NCBI GenBank assembly: GCA_012932295.1
Contig: JAAONU010000013.1
Location: forward strand, 8,210,821-8,274,820
Length of the DNA: 64,000 nucleotides
From: Cyclina sinensis
Lineage: Eukaryota > Mollusca > Bivalvia > Venerida > Veneridae
Direction: 5' to 3'
Notes under the pieces: generated by a model
Database searches by the model: none
What the model was told of the DNA's origin: nothing
What the model saw: the letters and a program-made list of their open reading frames with translations, nothing else
Position numbers and translations under genes: made by a program
Part shown: piece after piece, positions 47,090 to 60,562 of the stretch
Position numbering within the stretch: the stretch's first letter is position 1
Layout of the letters: every line of letters starts with the position of its first letter

Positions 47090-50000
47090 AACCACCCTTA
47101 CATGACATAAAAAAAATGCAAGACAATTTTGAAAATGTTTACTGGTGTTTTCCTGATATTAATATACCTTTCTTGGTTGATATTGTTGTCAGTGTAAAAT
47201 ATATAACTTAAGCCTTTTGGCAAAAAGTAAATGCTACTTAGACTGTGGATTATGAGTAATTTTAAGCCTATTTCTGCGTGAAGCTAAATACCCTTTTGCC
47301 GGCTCACCTCAGAGAGCCGGTATTACGATAGAATTTTACTTGAAAAACAACGAAAACCAAGCTAGAACTCCAAACATTTCCGAAGCTTCAAAGCCGCCTG
47401 GCTTCCAGTTTCAAGAGGTTGTAGTTCAGAAAAGCTGGAGACCAAATATAACGTTACGGCAAATCATCCAATAGAAAGCCCGCTTTCAAAGCAGACATAT
47501 GCCCCCGTATACAGGGGCCATTATCATAATGACGCAATACACACTTTAATGCGCCAAGGCACATGAAACTTTTAAGCAAGGTGCTTTGATAATCTACTTT
47601 TTATATACCGTTAACTTAAAATTACAATCATTAACAGAAATCAATATCTAAGCCAAATATAGAGCAATAGTTAGATCGACTATTTTTCTTCGTTTCTCGA
47701 ACTGTTGTTACCGTCACTCAAGCTCATTTCGTTTCTCCTGCGTCTTTCGTGGGTTTAGGATAGAATGAGGAATTGAGTTCATTTCGCGAAATAGACTTTA
47801 CGTCTACCAAATGGAAAGTATGGCTTTAATGTTTGTATTATCTGTATTTTCTTGGTTAAATGTAATAAATAAATGATACACCTATATTATGTCTCCTTTT
47901 GTAATTATGTTTAAGTAATAGATGTTCCAAACATAACCATTTACTGTGACCGCGCCATACGAAGTGGACGTTCTCTTTCAAAAATACCAACGATTGGGAC
48001 TTCTGTTGTTTTAACTATAGTGAGCACATTAAATAAAGGATATATCCCAGGTGGGAAGCGGACATTATCTGTATACATATATATTTGGTATCATATCAAA
48101 CTATAAGTGCTTTCACAGGAAACAGCAGCATACAAACGGACTGCGGTATGCATGTGTGCACTTTTTTCCTCGGATTCGGATATATGTTCACAGCTACCTT
48201 GTGTTTTACCAAACCTTTTGTCGTCATTTCCATATATCCGCAAAACATTCAATTATAAAAGGTCAATGTCACAGCTGTTCCCCGGTCCAGGGGGTGAGGG
48301 GGGAGTGTGCAATTGACTATTGCATTACAGTACAATACAGACTAGCTCATGGTATGCTTTCTTTAGTACCGTTCTTACATTTTATAATTAAATTAAAGTT
48401 TGGAAAGAAGTTCCTATTTTTTTCTATCATTTTTATAGAAATACAGAAGTCAATTATTTGTAACAAAATGAAGCTGAGTTCTTATGATATATATATCAAT
48501 TAAATGCTTTGGTTATTGTCAAGCGCGGATAGGTAATAAGATATCGAAGCTGCTTATAATTTATTTTGCTTATGTTTTTTAGCATCTGTGAATTTCTAGC
48601 AGAGTTTTGTGTCATTTTGAAAAAAAGGACGGGAATTCATACAGAAATCACTGTAGTAAGGTGTTATTTTTTTTTTAATTTTCATATTGTTTTGTTGTCA
48701 TTTTGAAGTGTATTTTATGCAATAAGGGAGAGATTAGCTACGATAATATAAGTGAACAAGACGGTAACCGAACTTCTTTTGCGTTCTTTATGAGCGATAG
48801 TCCAGAAAAGAAAGACTGTGACAATTAGAAACGAAAAATAATCGCTTAAATGTATGTTTTTGAACACTGTACCTATATACATAGAATTTGAAGTAAATCA
48901 GTTAAACAGACTATGCGTTTAATATGATCCAAACGAGAAACATGGTAAAGTTAACTTTTTCGATTAAACAAGAGTTTACAATGAAATATTTCTTTTATTT
49001 GAAGTTTCAAATTATCCCAATGCCCAGTTTTGGAGCGTAAAAAAGAAGATTATTGACATCAAGTTATCAAGGATACTGTTCTTATAACTGGTACTTGAAT
49101 GTCCTCAAAATGTTAAAAGTTTGAATGCAATAAGTTTAATCATTTTGAAAAAGTAATAGCATAATTATCAGAAAAGAATCGTACAAACGGATTTTTTTTT
49201 TGAAACTAATTTTTGTTGCGATCTATACAACTACTTTATCTCTTAAGAATTATTATCAACAAGTTTGAATCACCCTGATACATAGCAGATATGTTATCAT
49301 TGAAATAGCAAGTGTTGTGTCTGTTTATCTGAAGTCAAAAAATAACCTAAATAATGTGCCAAACAACAGTTCGAGTGTTTCGAAACTTCCCGTGTGAATG
49401 TTTTGAATTTAAAGCTCGTTCATCACTCTCCGATGACGCCTGATAAGCCTTGGCATGAGAAGCTGATAAAGAGTAGTTTGTTATGGTTGCAGAAGGAAAA
49501 AAATCCGAACATGACTGAAACACGGGAAAAAGTGAATACATGTACGTATAAAATGGGGAAAAGAAAAAGAAAACAAAAATATTGGAGGTAAGCATAACTT
49601 ACTATATGTCTGCTGAGTTTCATAAACAAATGGTTAACTAATTTGGGTGTTACTGATGTTCAAATGCTAAACAAATCTAGCAATAATAATAATAATAACT
49701 CATCAGAATTCTGCTACATCACATTAAAATTTGAGTGACTTGCCTGAACGACCAGACATTATATGAATATCAAAAAACATTAATTCTGTAGTTTCATAAA
49801 AATCTGACAGGAGTGTATTGTGGACGAATACCAAGTCAGCACTCAAAATAGGTATATCTACTGGAGGAAAAGGGGGTCATTGCTCGGAAAAAATATTCAG
49901 GTTATAGCAAATATATGATGTGCACAAGTACTCTTTATGTAAGCTATAAGTAAATTATTTTAGTTCATTCAAAAGTATTTTGGAAAGGATGTCTGGACAA

Positions 50001-53000
50001 GGCTAAAGCAGACACCACAATAGAACATACAGAAAGCGAACCAAAGGAGACTTATTTATAACATTTTATTGCCTATCATGAACTAAAAAAATAGTTAATC
50101 GTTTATTATTTTTTAGAAACAAAACGGCTTCGAAACTTTTATAAAGAACGTTGTATAAGCTATTTAGACAAAACATCACGCGTGCTATTCAAATAGTTCC
50201 AGACACAGAAATCGAATTACCCACCATGTCGTGACCCCGTGTTTCTTTTCAGTAAATAACTTTGATGTATGAGGCGACGGATAAGCATATAGGTAAACTA
50301 ATTTAGTAGGAGGCAGAGATTTTGGCTGAAGCACAAGCCACCTGCGATTTTCTAAAACTATGCATTCGCAGATATACACTGCCTTCTAAAATAAACGTCA
50401 CACAGGACAGAGAGAAACTGTTCACTTAGAAAAGGTATATCACTATAATGTCTTTGTTTTAGCCTGCAATTTAAACATTTCATCTATTAGAAGTTATCGA
50501 TAAAGACACAGAGAAGGGAACAATTTTAAGGACAGAAAATTCAATTTTATAAATGACAGAGCTTTGAGCAAGTGATCGTGCTATGAGCAATTGCAGCGCT
50601 TTGCGTAAATGACTATGCTACACGCGTGATACAAGGCTTTTCAAGAATGTCTTTGCTATCAGCGAACGACAGCGTGATGAAAGGGTGACTAACCTTTGAT
50701 ATGGTGACAGCATTTTGACTGAATGACAAAGCGATGTGGAGCGACTTAGCTATCATCGAGTAAAAGCGCCGTGAGCGAGTGACACTTACCTGAGCAATTG
50801 ACAGTGCTATGAATATTATAGCAGCATGAAAACACAGGGACTTATTTATGAGCGAGTGACAACACTACAACCGAATAGCAATGTTTTCAGCAAGCGACTG
50901 TTGTTTTAGTGATTTATACGCCAATGATAGCACAATTAGCTAATGTTAAAGCTGTATTCGATACAATGCATATTTGTTAAAAGAAGATATCCTATGACGT
51001 GAATTCTAGAAATACTATTACCTATCGTAGAAAAAAAATGATATAAGTGATCATCAGCAAAAAAAAAAATGTCAGCCTTTTTTCATTTTCGTTTAATTTT
51101 CGTTACAGTTCAAATGGTTCTGGAATATTCCTAAAAAAACTAAATCAAATTTGAACGCTTAGCTTTTCAATATAAACTATATCTAGAAGTATAAATGACA
51201 GATACAAAGTGTTAAAGATAAAAAGTGTTTTAATCATTTTGAAATTTATGGTTCATCCTTTGAAAACGCTTTAAGAGCATTTTCTTTTTACATCAACTGT
51301 AGAAAATTTGAAAACGGCATAACATGAGGAAGTCACAATTTTCCCACACCTTTACGTAAGAACTAGACACTGGTCTAGGTTAAGGCCAACAACATTCGAT
51401 TACTTTGTCCTTTTCTGCAGGTTTCGTAGGAAGTTCTTTCGGTATATACTCGTACTTGCCGCCGTGGCAAACCCGAAGTATATCGAATTTGAATGATTTC
51501 CTGATTTCAGAATAGTATGTAGAGTTGATACAGTGCATGCAACAAGTTTCTCCATTCTGAATAAGTGTAAGTTCTTACGCAAATAAATACCGTTTAAACA
51601 CAGGAAACATATTCTCATGTCTGCAATTTCCGCTGAAAATGATAGTATCTTGATTGAAAAGTACACCTGGTACTTTTTCAGTTCTAATTTACGCACGTTT
51701 TTTATTGGCCTCGACCATGCGTTATATAACAACAACAACAACAAATTTATTGCATTAAACATACAAAATGCTTGTAGCAATATATCAGACAGGCCGCTAT
51801 TTATATGGGTTTGTAAAACGTTTTTGTCAGAATGTATATAACGCTTGTTCTGACGTCTACTGATTATATCGTTGTCGTCCATAGCGAACACTCACAAGAA
51901 AAATTAAGAAGTGATTGTGACTCATCAGTGATAAATGGTTTCAAGAAAAATATTTATTTGTTAAATACATTAATGTGAATTCTTTTTCTTTTTCACCTCA
52001 AATAACGTAATTCATATTTTGAGGAAAATTAAGACTTAAACATGACCAAGGTTCGAGCTATTTATGTCAATAACGCTGAGTTATCGATAGACAGGAACAT
52101 TAAAAAGTCTGACTCAAATAATTAATACTGTCAAAAACGAACACAGACAAGCTGGCTGCTTAAAAAGCATCTAATGGGTGATACCGATTAATAAATTGTA
52201 CATGTGGTCACATCTTGATGCAATATTTCTTGCGATATTGATAGTTATGTCCTTGCTTTATTGTTTCTGTCCACGTAAGAAAATTATAGTCACTGTGTAA
52301 AACAGTTAACAAGTAATTTTATTACAATATATAATATAGTAAGTCGTTACAAGCACAGGATATAATAAATACACTATAAAACATAACTTTTTAGAACTAA
52401 ACTACTATCATCTAATTTTAGAAAATAAAGTATTGTGAATAGAGCTAAAAGGAGAACAACAAAACAATTCTAAATTTTACAAGACTTACATTTCCAGTGT
52501 TCATTATAATCAGCAGGGCCTTAATTGAGAATCTGCTTGTCTGTGTCCGGCGCCGTCCTATGACCCAAAACGACAACCATCGTGCAATTTTACCTGCCGT
52601 GAGTATACCCGCGACGAAAGGCAGTTCTTATTTTGTGACTGGGGCATATCATTGATGCATTTGAATCGAGTCTTAAATATCTTGAAAGGTGTAATTAAAC
52701 AGATATTAAAAATTCAATCTTTGATGATACTAATTAAAATATTGCACAGTATCACACTTGTTCGATGTCTTTGAAGATCTGTTGTTCTTTGTGCCGAGGA
52801 TAAGTGTCAAGAACAAATCAGTGTGACGGGTTTATCAATTCATTTGCTTCAGTCTCTGAACCAAGAGGTCATTTACAGTCTAAACATGGACAACAGAACA
52901 CAAAAGGTGAGCTTACATCATTTCACGAGGGGGTACTGTTCAATACGTCAGTCACTATGTAAACAGTTCAGCTTCAGAATTTCCAATGTTCACTTTGGTT

Positions 53001-53900
53001 CATTTTTTTTGCGTGTATCCCTTTTTCTTGTCATGAAGCACACAACTTTTTCAAGTTTTACAGCTTTACAGTTTTTTTAGACACCTGCTACTGTAAATAA
53101 GAACACCCCTGCCTAGTTTATTCAGTTTTGACTTTTAGCAGTAATAAGTTCCGTTGAAATATGAATTCGAAATAAATACGTAGATCACGATGTTTGTAAC
53201 AATGAATGTTAATCTGTCGAAAAGTCATACTAAACAAGATACGGAGACCATACTTGGCTTTTACTGAGTCTGTTCATGAATAGTAATTTTATGTACAGGA
53301 GGGCAATGATGGTCCTATATCGCTCACCTGAGAACCACTGTCGATATTGCTGTAACTTCATTTATCAAAAAACACTATAAATTGAAAAATGCATCAAACA
53401 ACACCAGATTTCAGTGCAAGTAATTTTTAAAAGCACTGGTCAACCAAGTGCTTAAAATAGCACACCATTTAACCGTCCATTTTGAAGTTAATATTAAGAG
53501 AAGAAGGTCGGAAACCTTATATTCAGAACACAATATCAGTAGAGTGCGATGCAATTCATGTTTAGTGTTTTTATAAAGCCTGTTTAAACTGATACCCCCC
53601 CCCCGAAATTCGGTACGTTGATGATCACTGAATTACTGTGTTTTCGACAAAGCTGCAATGTTTTCGGTCCTTTATTTCATAAACAAACACAGATATAGCA
53701 ATATAATGCATTGTAGACCTCAGTTCTATGTCAATGTATCAATTTCTATCGTATGCCAACTTATTTTGTAACTCCATTTTTGTCTGATACCCACGAAAGT
53801 TGATCAGAAAACAAAAAAATTGTATATACTTTCCGCCATTTTGGAAAACAACGATTCCATTTTAATATCGATTACATTGTTATTCAAGCAAAAGCTGCTT
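46377..53900. other. Non-coding flank upstream of lectin B, inside the duplication
   Basis: Counterpart of 23461-32185. Includes a long A run near 47056-47090, the minisatellite at 50555-50905 and an (AAC)n near 51728. The 163-codon minus frame at 51400-51891 is not preserved in copy A and has no domain, so I do not call it a gene. Confidence 0.5.
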
Positions 53901-54580
53901 TAAAAAAATAACAAACAAGATAAACAACGTGGGAATACTAAATTCATTAATTCCGCTAGAACCCGTACTATAGTTTCTTACTGTAAGTTATCTTTCAGCA
54001 TTTGACTGCGCATGCGTGCGGCAGCATATATTCGGAATTTTCGAGTTTCCATTCTCTCTCAATTAAGGCACTGTAATCACTTATCAATGTTATACACTGA
54101 GCATGGAAGAGAACCAGAGATATCATTTGAATGGGAAGCTTTCTGTATCGTGCATTATCCCCAACAACCTCTTCATAGGACGTTGGTCATATTGACAATC
54201 GGAACAGACGATAAATAAGCTCAAATAGATAGAGCAATACACAGTTATTCTAGCAACGCTCGCATAGCCTGCTGGCATTAAAGGCATTTTCAGAATTCTA
54301 GGAGATTGTAAGTCTTTTGTTGTGCGCGCAGTGAAAATTTTCAATTTCATGTCTGTCGTTATTAAAAATTATGCAAAATTATATATTAATTACAATCAAT
54401 TTCATAGTTAAATTTAAACACATTATTTAGCTTTAAAACACCAACAAAAAATTTTGGTACTCTCGCTCAGGGCCGCAAATGGGGTCACAGATAGGATTGG
54501 AGGTCGCAGAATAAGGATGTCCGAAAATCTCCAGTTCAAGACGCTCTGCGGCATATTCTTTGCAATTAGACGCTCTGTGG
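53901..54580. repeat. Copy-B-specific block with SINE-like sequence
   Basis: Copy A runs directly from GCAAAAGCTGCTT to CAGTTAGAAACATTCGCC; copy B has about 680 bp between the two. Within it 54080-54235 resembles the body and tail of the SINE at 17409-17692 (GACGATAAATAAGCTCAAAT). Confidence 0.55.
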
Positions 54581-55195
54581 CAGTTAGGAACACTCGCCAC
54601 TAAACTAGGTGATGCCCTAAGGGAAATAACCGAAATAAAGGTCTATCTTGGGGGTTGTTTAGCCTTAAACAAACAATTCTTAATTACCATGGTGCAGTTG
54701 AATATAATGTGAACAGTTACAAAATAAATATGTCTAAATCTCTGAAATCATCTGTCTCACATTTAAACGCCGTTTGAAGATATCGTTAGAATTGCATGCC
54801 ATTTGAAATATCACCAGTACCGAAATACTTTCAGCAATATCTTTGCTGGTCTCAGTGGTATCAAGGCTATTGTAGATGACGTAATTATATACGGAAAAGG
54901 CCTCATGATAACGATTTTCGTAAATTGTTAGACAAATTCCTAGAAAAGAACATTAAGCTGAACACAGACAAGATGCAGTTGCATAAAACAGAAATGCAGT
55001 TTGTAGGTCATTTACTCACGGATAAAGGAGCGAAGTTCGATCAGGTGAAGGCGGAAGCTATCACGAAGATGCAAACACCTACGAACAAGAAATGTGTCCA
55101 GCTTTTTAGGTCTTGTCAATTATGTAAGAAGTTAAAAGTTTTCCTGTGGGAAGAAATTTTAAAATTTTTAATTCCAGATTTATAGTTTACGTTCG
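54581..55195 (+). pseudogene. Ty3/gypsy reverse transcriptase fragment (copy B)
   Basis: Duplicate of 32190-32745: FAGLSGIK-like and VDDVIIYGKG-like blocks (less decayed than in copy A), then LNTDKMQLHKTEMQFVGHLL at 54925-55185. Frames are broken. The RNase H/integrase half present after copy A is absent here, because the duplication ends first. Confidence 0.75.
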
Positions 55196-55581
55196 TCGAA
55201 ATCAGTATTAAAGCGAGTGACTCCAAGAATTCAGCTTAATTTTTTTCCTAAAATCAAAAAGAAGTTAATATACTATGGATAAAACGAAATATTATGCTTC
55301 TAGGACTTGAAACCAACCCCCTTTCGACCAGTAAAATTAAGAGAAGCGATATATCCCACTGAGCCACAACGTATTAATACGACTACTACATCTCATATTT
55401 AATAATAAAACAAAACGTATCTACCCCTTAACTAACTGAGTTATTTGTTTACCGATGAAAGTGTGTTGGAAAGATTACTGGGCTGAGAGTATGGAAGGGA
55501 GGTAACCGCTGTGTCGAATTTGACACCATATGCAATTGCCGAATTAATTGAATATTTTTATATAAAAATTTACGACATTTT
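55196..55581. repeat. Copy B of the tRNA-like insert (duplication end)
   Basis: Counterpart of 32746-33163 including the class II tRNA-like head on the minus strand at 55374-55309. Confidence 0.45.
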
Positions 55582-56426
55582 ATGCATTGGTGTGAATATT
55601 TGCATAAATTGGCGATAATGTTATACTTTTGTTAAAGGGCGGTATTTTTAGCCAAACAAATGGACAAGAATGAATATGTGTATAGAAGCTGGTTTTAATT
55701 CTTAATAGTTTTTTTTTTAAAATATACCCTTATCTAGTGAAGGATTCTATTTGCAGTTAGTATAGAATTACAATTACTTTTTTCAGATTTTTGTAGTGTC
55801 GTTTTGCTGCAGTACACACTCCCGCACAAACGACAACACTTGAAGTTGTCACTCTTTCTGGGTATTTTTCTGCTTTACAATCGAAACTGAAAGTGGCCTT
55901 TTTTCAACGCTCATACTTCGTTACACAACAATCTTCTAACTATAATCCATACATGTATGTAAAGGCAAACAAACCACACTGTAACATGCACATACAATTT
56001 ACTGCAATGGGCATTTTCGAAGACGACAGTGTTGTCTACTTTTAGTTTGCTACTTTCATGGAAGCGGTGAAAATTCTCCTAACAGTACCTAAACAAAAAA
56101 TCCTTAAACGAATGAGCAGAAAGCAGATTAAACCACAGGAAATACAATATTCATTCTTTTAAAAAAATCAATTAAAATTATTCGCTAATATTAAAACAGA
56201 AACGCTGGAAGTACGATATTCAGTATTTTTTAAGACTACTTCATAGGCCCCAACGACCTGGAAGTATTTCGACAAGTGGGTGACACATGAAAACAAATTT
56301 CTTCCACCAGGCATGTCGATATCGCGTGATGAGAGTTATAAAAATACAAACAAAATATTAACATCTTTCAAGTTGAGATATATTTCCTGTTAAAGTAGGA
56401 TTTCACAAATAAATGAAATATTTTTT
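55582..56426. other. No assignable feature
   Basis: AT-rich single-copy-looking DNA between the duplication end and the LTR element. Confidence 0.4.
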
Positions 56427-56431
56427 GTGAT

Positions 56432-56587
56432 TCTTCCAGTATTTGTTAAGGGACACAACTCTAGCATTCTTCTTGTATTACTGACACTGAATTACTGTTA
56501 CTACATTATCTATATACTGCATGCCTCTTTCTTGTGATTAAAGTTTCTTATATTTTATTGTATCTTTATACAACATAAAACACAACA
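56432..56587 (+). repeat. 5' LTR
   Basis: Begins TCTTCCAG (changed from TGTTACAG in the 3' LTR) and ends ACACAACA. About 37 bp shorter than the 3' LTR. Confidence 0.7.
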
Positions 56588-56655
56588 TGGTTTCAGAAAT
56601 ACGGACACGCTCATGAATTTATAGACCAGATAAAATATATTTCCTTTAGAATAGT

Positions 56656-57360
56656 TTGACTTTATTCATTTTGTGCGAAAATTGTCTATTATCAGTTGCC
56701 ATTTCAAAGATGGATTTTCACGTTAATAGTCAAACTCCCAAAATGGACTGGGATTCAAAGAATGTACATTACCAGAAATTTGAAGAATATTGTGAGCCTA
56801 AATCAAACATCATCTATCCAAGATATATGTTACGATTGAGAACACAGCAAGAGGGAAAGGTATTTGAGCAACATCATATTACAAATCTAAAAATTCTTAT
56901 CAGGGATTGTGGATACAATGCTGATATGCATTACGACATAATCTGAGATTAGATTGTATTTGGGATTCAAGTCACAAAAAAGAGAGAAATTGATCAACGA
57001 AGGTTCAAATTTAACTTTACAGAAAAATTTGGACATTGCTAGAACAGTTGAACTTTGCCAAATGCAGTGCAAACTGATGCAGAATTCTACTAAAGAAGAT
57101 ATTAATGCAGTACAGTTCAAGTCCAATTAAAGAATTCCAGCGCAGAAATCTCACCAAACATCATCGAATCACAGATGTCCTTTGACCACTGGTTCAGCTC
57201 CGTAACGGCTAGGTAACAATGAAAGGAAGAAGTCAAATAAGAGTGGAAAATATGGACAGAAACATTCAAAGGATATAACATGCCCTGCATAAGGACGAAT
57301 GTGTTTGTTTTGTAAAATTGAAATATTTTGCAAATGTTTGTAGAGAAAATTCAAGAAGGA
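56656..57360 (+). pseudogene. Gypsy gag remnant
   Basis: 56656-56946 encodes a gag-like stretch (MDWDSKNVHYQKFEEYCEPK), followed in a shifted frame by EKLINEGSNLTLQKNLDIAR, typical of gypsy capsid. Near 57280 a broken zinc knuckle remains (CPA-stop-GRMCLFCK). Confidence 0.7.
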
Positions 57361-57469
57361 ATAACATCAATGAAGTAAGTGGTTTACTTCCAGATCTTGA
57401 AAATTCCCTCATTATCAACAAAATAACCTATAACTAAACACAAAATCAAGCATTTGTTACTATAGCTCT

Positions 57470-57720
57470 TTGCCCGAATACTACAAATGTTAGATTTATG
57501 CTTGATACAAGCTCCCAGATCAACATACTACCATGGTCAATATGGAAAGCATTAGGAGTTCACTATCCTATCAGACCTAGTGATAGAACATTTACAGCAT
57601 ATGATGGGTAATGCCTCCAAGAACTTGACAAAATTAACCTTGAAGTTAGGCTTTATGGCAAGATATCACATAAAGAATTTTTCATTGTGAAAACTAATTT
57701 GGGTCCACTCCTAGGATAAA
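57470..57720 (+). pseudogene. Gypsy aspartic protease remnant
   Basis: VRFMLDTSSQINILPWSIWK contains the catalytic D-T-S form of the active site and the following ILP. A stop lies after TAYDG. Confidence 0.7.
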
Positions 57721-57726
57721 GCTTGA

Positions 57727-58470
57727 ATGGCCTTGAATCTGCTTAAAATATATGTTGACTATTTTGATTTGCAATTGTTAAGAGAAGATTATTTGTCAAG
57801 GTATCCAGATATATTTCAAGGAATAGATCAACTTCCTGGGGAATTTGATATTCACTTGAAGCCTAATTCTTCCCCTATAATACACCCTCCAAGGAGAGCA
57901 TCTGTAGCGGTACAAGATAAACTTAAGGAAGAACTGCAAAGCATACTAGACATGAATGTCATTGCAAAAGTGTCAGAACCTACAGAATGGGTTAATAGTT
58001 TAGTGACCGTTGAAAAAGGAAACGGCTCATTAAGAATATGCCTTGATCCCAGAGATCTGAACTAAAATATCAAAAGACCACATAATCCGTCTAAAACCTG
58101 ATAAAAAATCCTACCTGTCAGATCTAGCTGGTGCAACAGTATTCTCCAAGCTTGATGTCAGAAGCGGATACTAGTCAATAAAACTGACTGAAAGCACATC
58201 CTACTTGACCATATTCAATTCTCCATTTGGAAGATTTAGGTTTCTAAGACTACCATTTGGTTTATTGTGTAGCCAAGATTTATTCCAATAGAAAATGAAT
58301 GAATATTTAGAGGGTCTTCCAGGAATTAAAACCATAGTTGATGATATTGATGATGATCAGAATCTTGATAGACTCATGAAATGATGTCAAGAAAAGGGCT
58401 TAAGGTTTATTCCAGAAAAAAATGGAAGTAGGAAAGTCTGAGATATCATTTTTGGTCACTTATTGACACC
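57727..58470 (+). pseudogene. Gypsy reverse transcriptase remnant
   Basis: 57727-58065 encodes PDIFQGIDQLPGEFDIHLKP, VIAKVSEPTEWVNSLVTVEK and RICLDPRDLN. Then, with stops, ATVFSKLDVRSGY, PFGRFRFLRLPFGL and the altered YxDD box TIVDDIDD near 58335. Confidence 0.85.
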
Positions 58471-59030
58471 AAATGGCCACAAAATGGATCCTGATAAGGT
58501 TAAAGCAATAAATGATATGCCACTCCCTACGTCAAAGTCTGAACTAGAAACAGTGCTAGAGATAGTCAACTATCTCCAAACATTTGCTCCAAACCTAGCA
58601 AAATTGACAAGCCCGCTTAGAGCTTTGTTAACTAAAGATACAGAATTTTCTTGGGATGAGCCACAAATAAGTGCTTTCCAGAAATTAAAGAGGTTATCAC
58701 TCAAACCACTGGCCCAGTCTTGGCTTATTTTGATCCCAACAAGGAGACAACTCTCCAAGTTGATGACTCGAAAAATACGGGAGACCGGTATGTTTTACCT
58801 CTAAGTCTCTAACTCCCAGTGGAAAAATTATGCCCAAATAGAAAAGGAGCTCTATGCAGTTGTTTTTTGGATGCAAACGTTCTCAACAGTATATATTAAT
58901 GGAAAATCTATTAAAGTCAAAAGTGAATACAAGCCTATTGAATCAATATTCAAGAAAAGTTTGCATACTGCACCCCCACGTTTGCAACGTATGCTGCTAC
59001 AACTGCAGAAGTACGACCTCCAGGGTTAAC
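58471..59030 (+). pseudogene. Gypsy RNase H remnant
   Basis: 58463-58804 continues the RT thumb (VKAINDMPLPTSKSELETVL, FSWDEPQISAFQKLK). Beyond it ELYAV, SEYKPIESIF and PPRLQRML-like fragments of RNase H appear in shifting frames. Confidence 0.7.
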
Positions 59031-59940
59031 ATATAAGTGGTCGTGACATTCCCATTGCAAATAGATTAGTTGTGGTTGATTACTACAGTAGGTACTTTGA
59101 ACTAAGTCAGCTGACTTATACTCGTGCTCCAACTATAATTAAGAAACTCGAGAGCTATTTCAGTAGACATGGCATTCCAGAAACATTGGTAAGTGACAAT
59201 GCTAGCTACTAGTCATGTCAAAGTTTTGCAGATTTTGCAAGGCAATGGTACTTTAATCACAGAACATCAAAGCCTACAAACAGTAGCAGAGAAATTTGTC
59301 TCAATATGCAAACATATGCTAACTAAGTCAATACAAGCTGGTACAGATCCATAACTAGCTATCCTTGAATACAAAAATACCCCTTTAGCTTGTGGTAAAA
59401 CTCCAGCACAAATGCTTATGTAAAGACAATTGAGATCAATCTAACCTACAACTAGTGCTCAGCTTGAACCAAAAGTAATTAGCAAATCAACTGCTAGACA
59501 GAAAATGCAATTTCTAAAAACAGGTCAAAATTCTATTGCAATAGATCTGCCAGTCCTATGGAAATACCTACAAAAGTGAGAAGGGATAATGATAAGACAA
59601 GTTTATGCTTGGAATCCCGCAATATTGTTAGAAGGATTGATGACACATCTTATGTTGTCAAAACAGAAAATGGTGGTATTTAAAAAAAGAAACAGGCGTC
59701 AGTTACGGAAATCTTATGAGCAGCCATTCAAAGACACTGATTTACCATCACTACCTTCTACCTCGCAAGATACACCCCTGCAGGAACAAGTTCAATTAGA
59801 ACATACCAGCCTTAATGATTGACTCAGAAAATCAAGACAAGATTATATGTAATTCCATTCCCCCTACACCAAGTCCTGATCGCCCCTATCAGACAAGATC
59901 TGGAAGAGTAATTAAACGACCAGAGAAATTGAATCTATAA
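59031..59940 (+). pseudogene. Gypsy integrase and C-terminal tail remnant
   Basis: VVDYYSRYFEL, YFSRHGIPETLVSDN and AILEYKNTPLACGKTPAQML-like stretches mark the integrase core. 59589-59822 encodes a Pro/Ser/Thr-rich tail, and PYQTRSGRVIKRPEKLNL ends at TAA 59937-59939. No chromodomain seen. Confidence 0.8.
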
Positions 59941-60364
59941 AAATATTGCAATTTTTCTTTTGTGGTGTTAAGAACATTTATTTTGGTAAACTTATATGAA
60001 AAAATAATTGACATTCCGTGACAGCGAAATCATGGAATTAACTTTCTAAACTGTAACTCAAACATTATTTTTCTACAGAATGTAGTCATTACTTTAACAA
60101 ACAGCTATTAATATGTAAAATTGTGTGAACTTTAGAAAAGAAACAACTAGCCTTAAATTGATCTGACAGCACAGTTGTGGTATTGTTTACATTACTGACA
60201 AACTGACATTTAATTAATCTGTTTGAAAAAGACCACACCATAGGGAAATTAAAATGTGTTTCCATCTGTGTTCATCTAAAATGCTGTATTATATTATAAA
60301 AAAATGTACATTTATGTATTCTTTTTTCGCTGTTTGTTTGTTTGTTTGGTTTTTTTTAAGGGGG

Positions 60365-60557
60365 TGTTACAGTTTTTATTAGGGGACACAACTCTAGCAT
60401 TCTTCTTGTATTATTTGACACTGAATTACTGTTTCTACATTATATATAAATTGCATGTCCCTTTTTTCCCAATAATAATGCTAGACTTCGATGAATAAAC
60501 TTGTGCTTAAAGTACCTCAGTTTTCATTGTTTCTTTATACAACAAGAAAACATAACA
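60365..60557 (+). repeat. 3' LTR
   Basis: Begins TGTTACAG after the polypurine tract and ends CATAACA (TG...CA). Contains AATAAA near 60494, a possible polyadenylation signal. Confidence 0.75.
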
Positions 60558-60562
60558 GTGAC

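Larger units (their letters stand above)
42320..55581. repeat. Segmental duplication, copy B (direct, about 13.2 kb)
   Basis: Same-orientation partner of 19450-33163. Copy B lacks about 460 bp and about 1 kb present in copy A (25420-25876 and 29462-30484) and has its own extra block at about 53901-54580, which includes SINE-like sequence (54080-54235). It ends at about 55581 just after TACGACATTTTAT, the same word as in copy A. Confidence 0.85.
56432..60557 (+). mobile_element. Complete but inactive Ty3/gypsy LTR retrotransposon (about 4.1 kb)
   Basis: LTRs at 56432-56587 and 60365-60557 share AGGGGACACAACTCTAGCAT-like sequence and TCTTTATACAACA. Flanks GTGAT (56427-56431) and GTGAC (60558-60562) look like a 5-bp target duplication with one change. 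TGGTTTCAGAA follows the 5' LTR directly as a possible primer-binding site, and a T run then AAGGGGG precedes the 3' LTR as polypurine tract. The internal order is gag, protease, RT, RNase H, integrase and a tail ending TRSGRVIKRPEKLNL, all with stops or frameshifts. It is a fossil; LTR divergence (including a 37-bp length difference) implies some age. Confidence 0.85.

Noticed and set aside
51400..51891. 163-codon minus-strand frame, the longest in the copy B flank
   Set aside because: The aligned copy A region (28870-29115) has a different frame structure with indels not in threes; no domain and no splice support.
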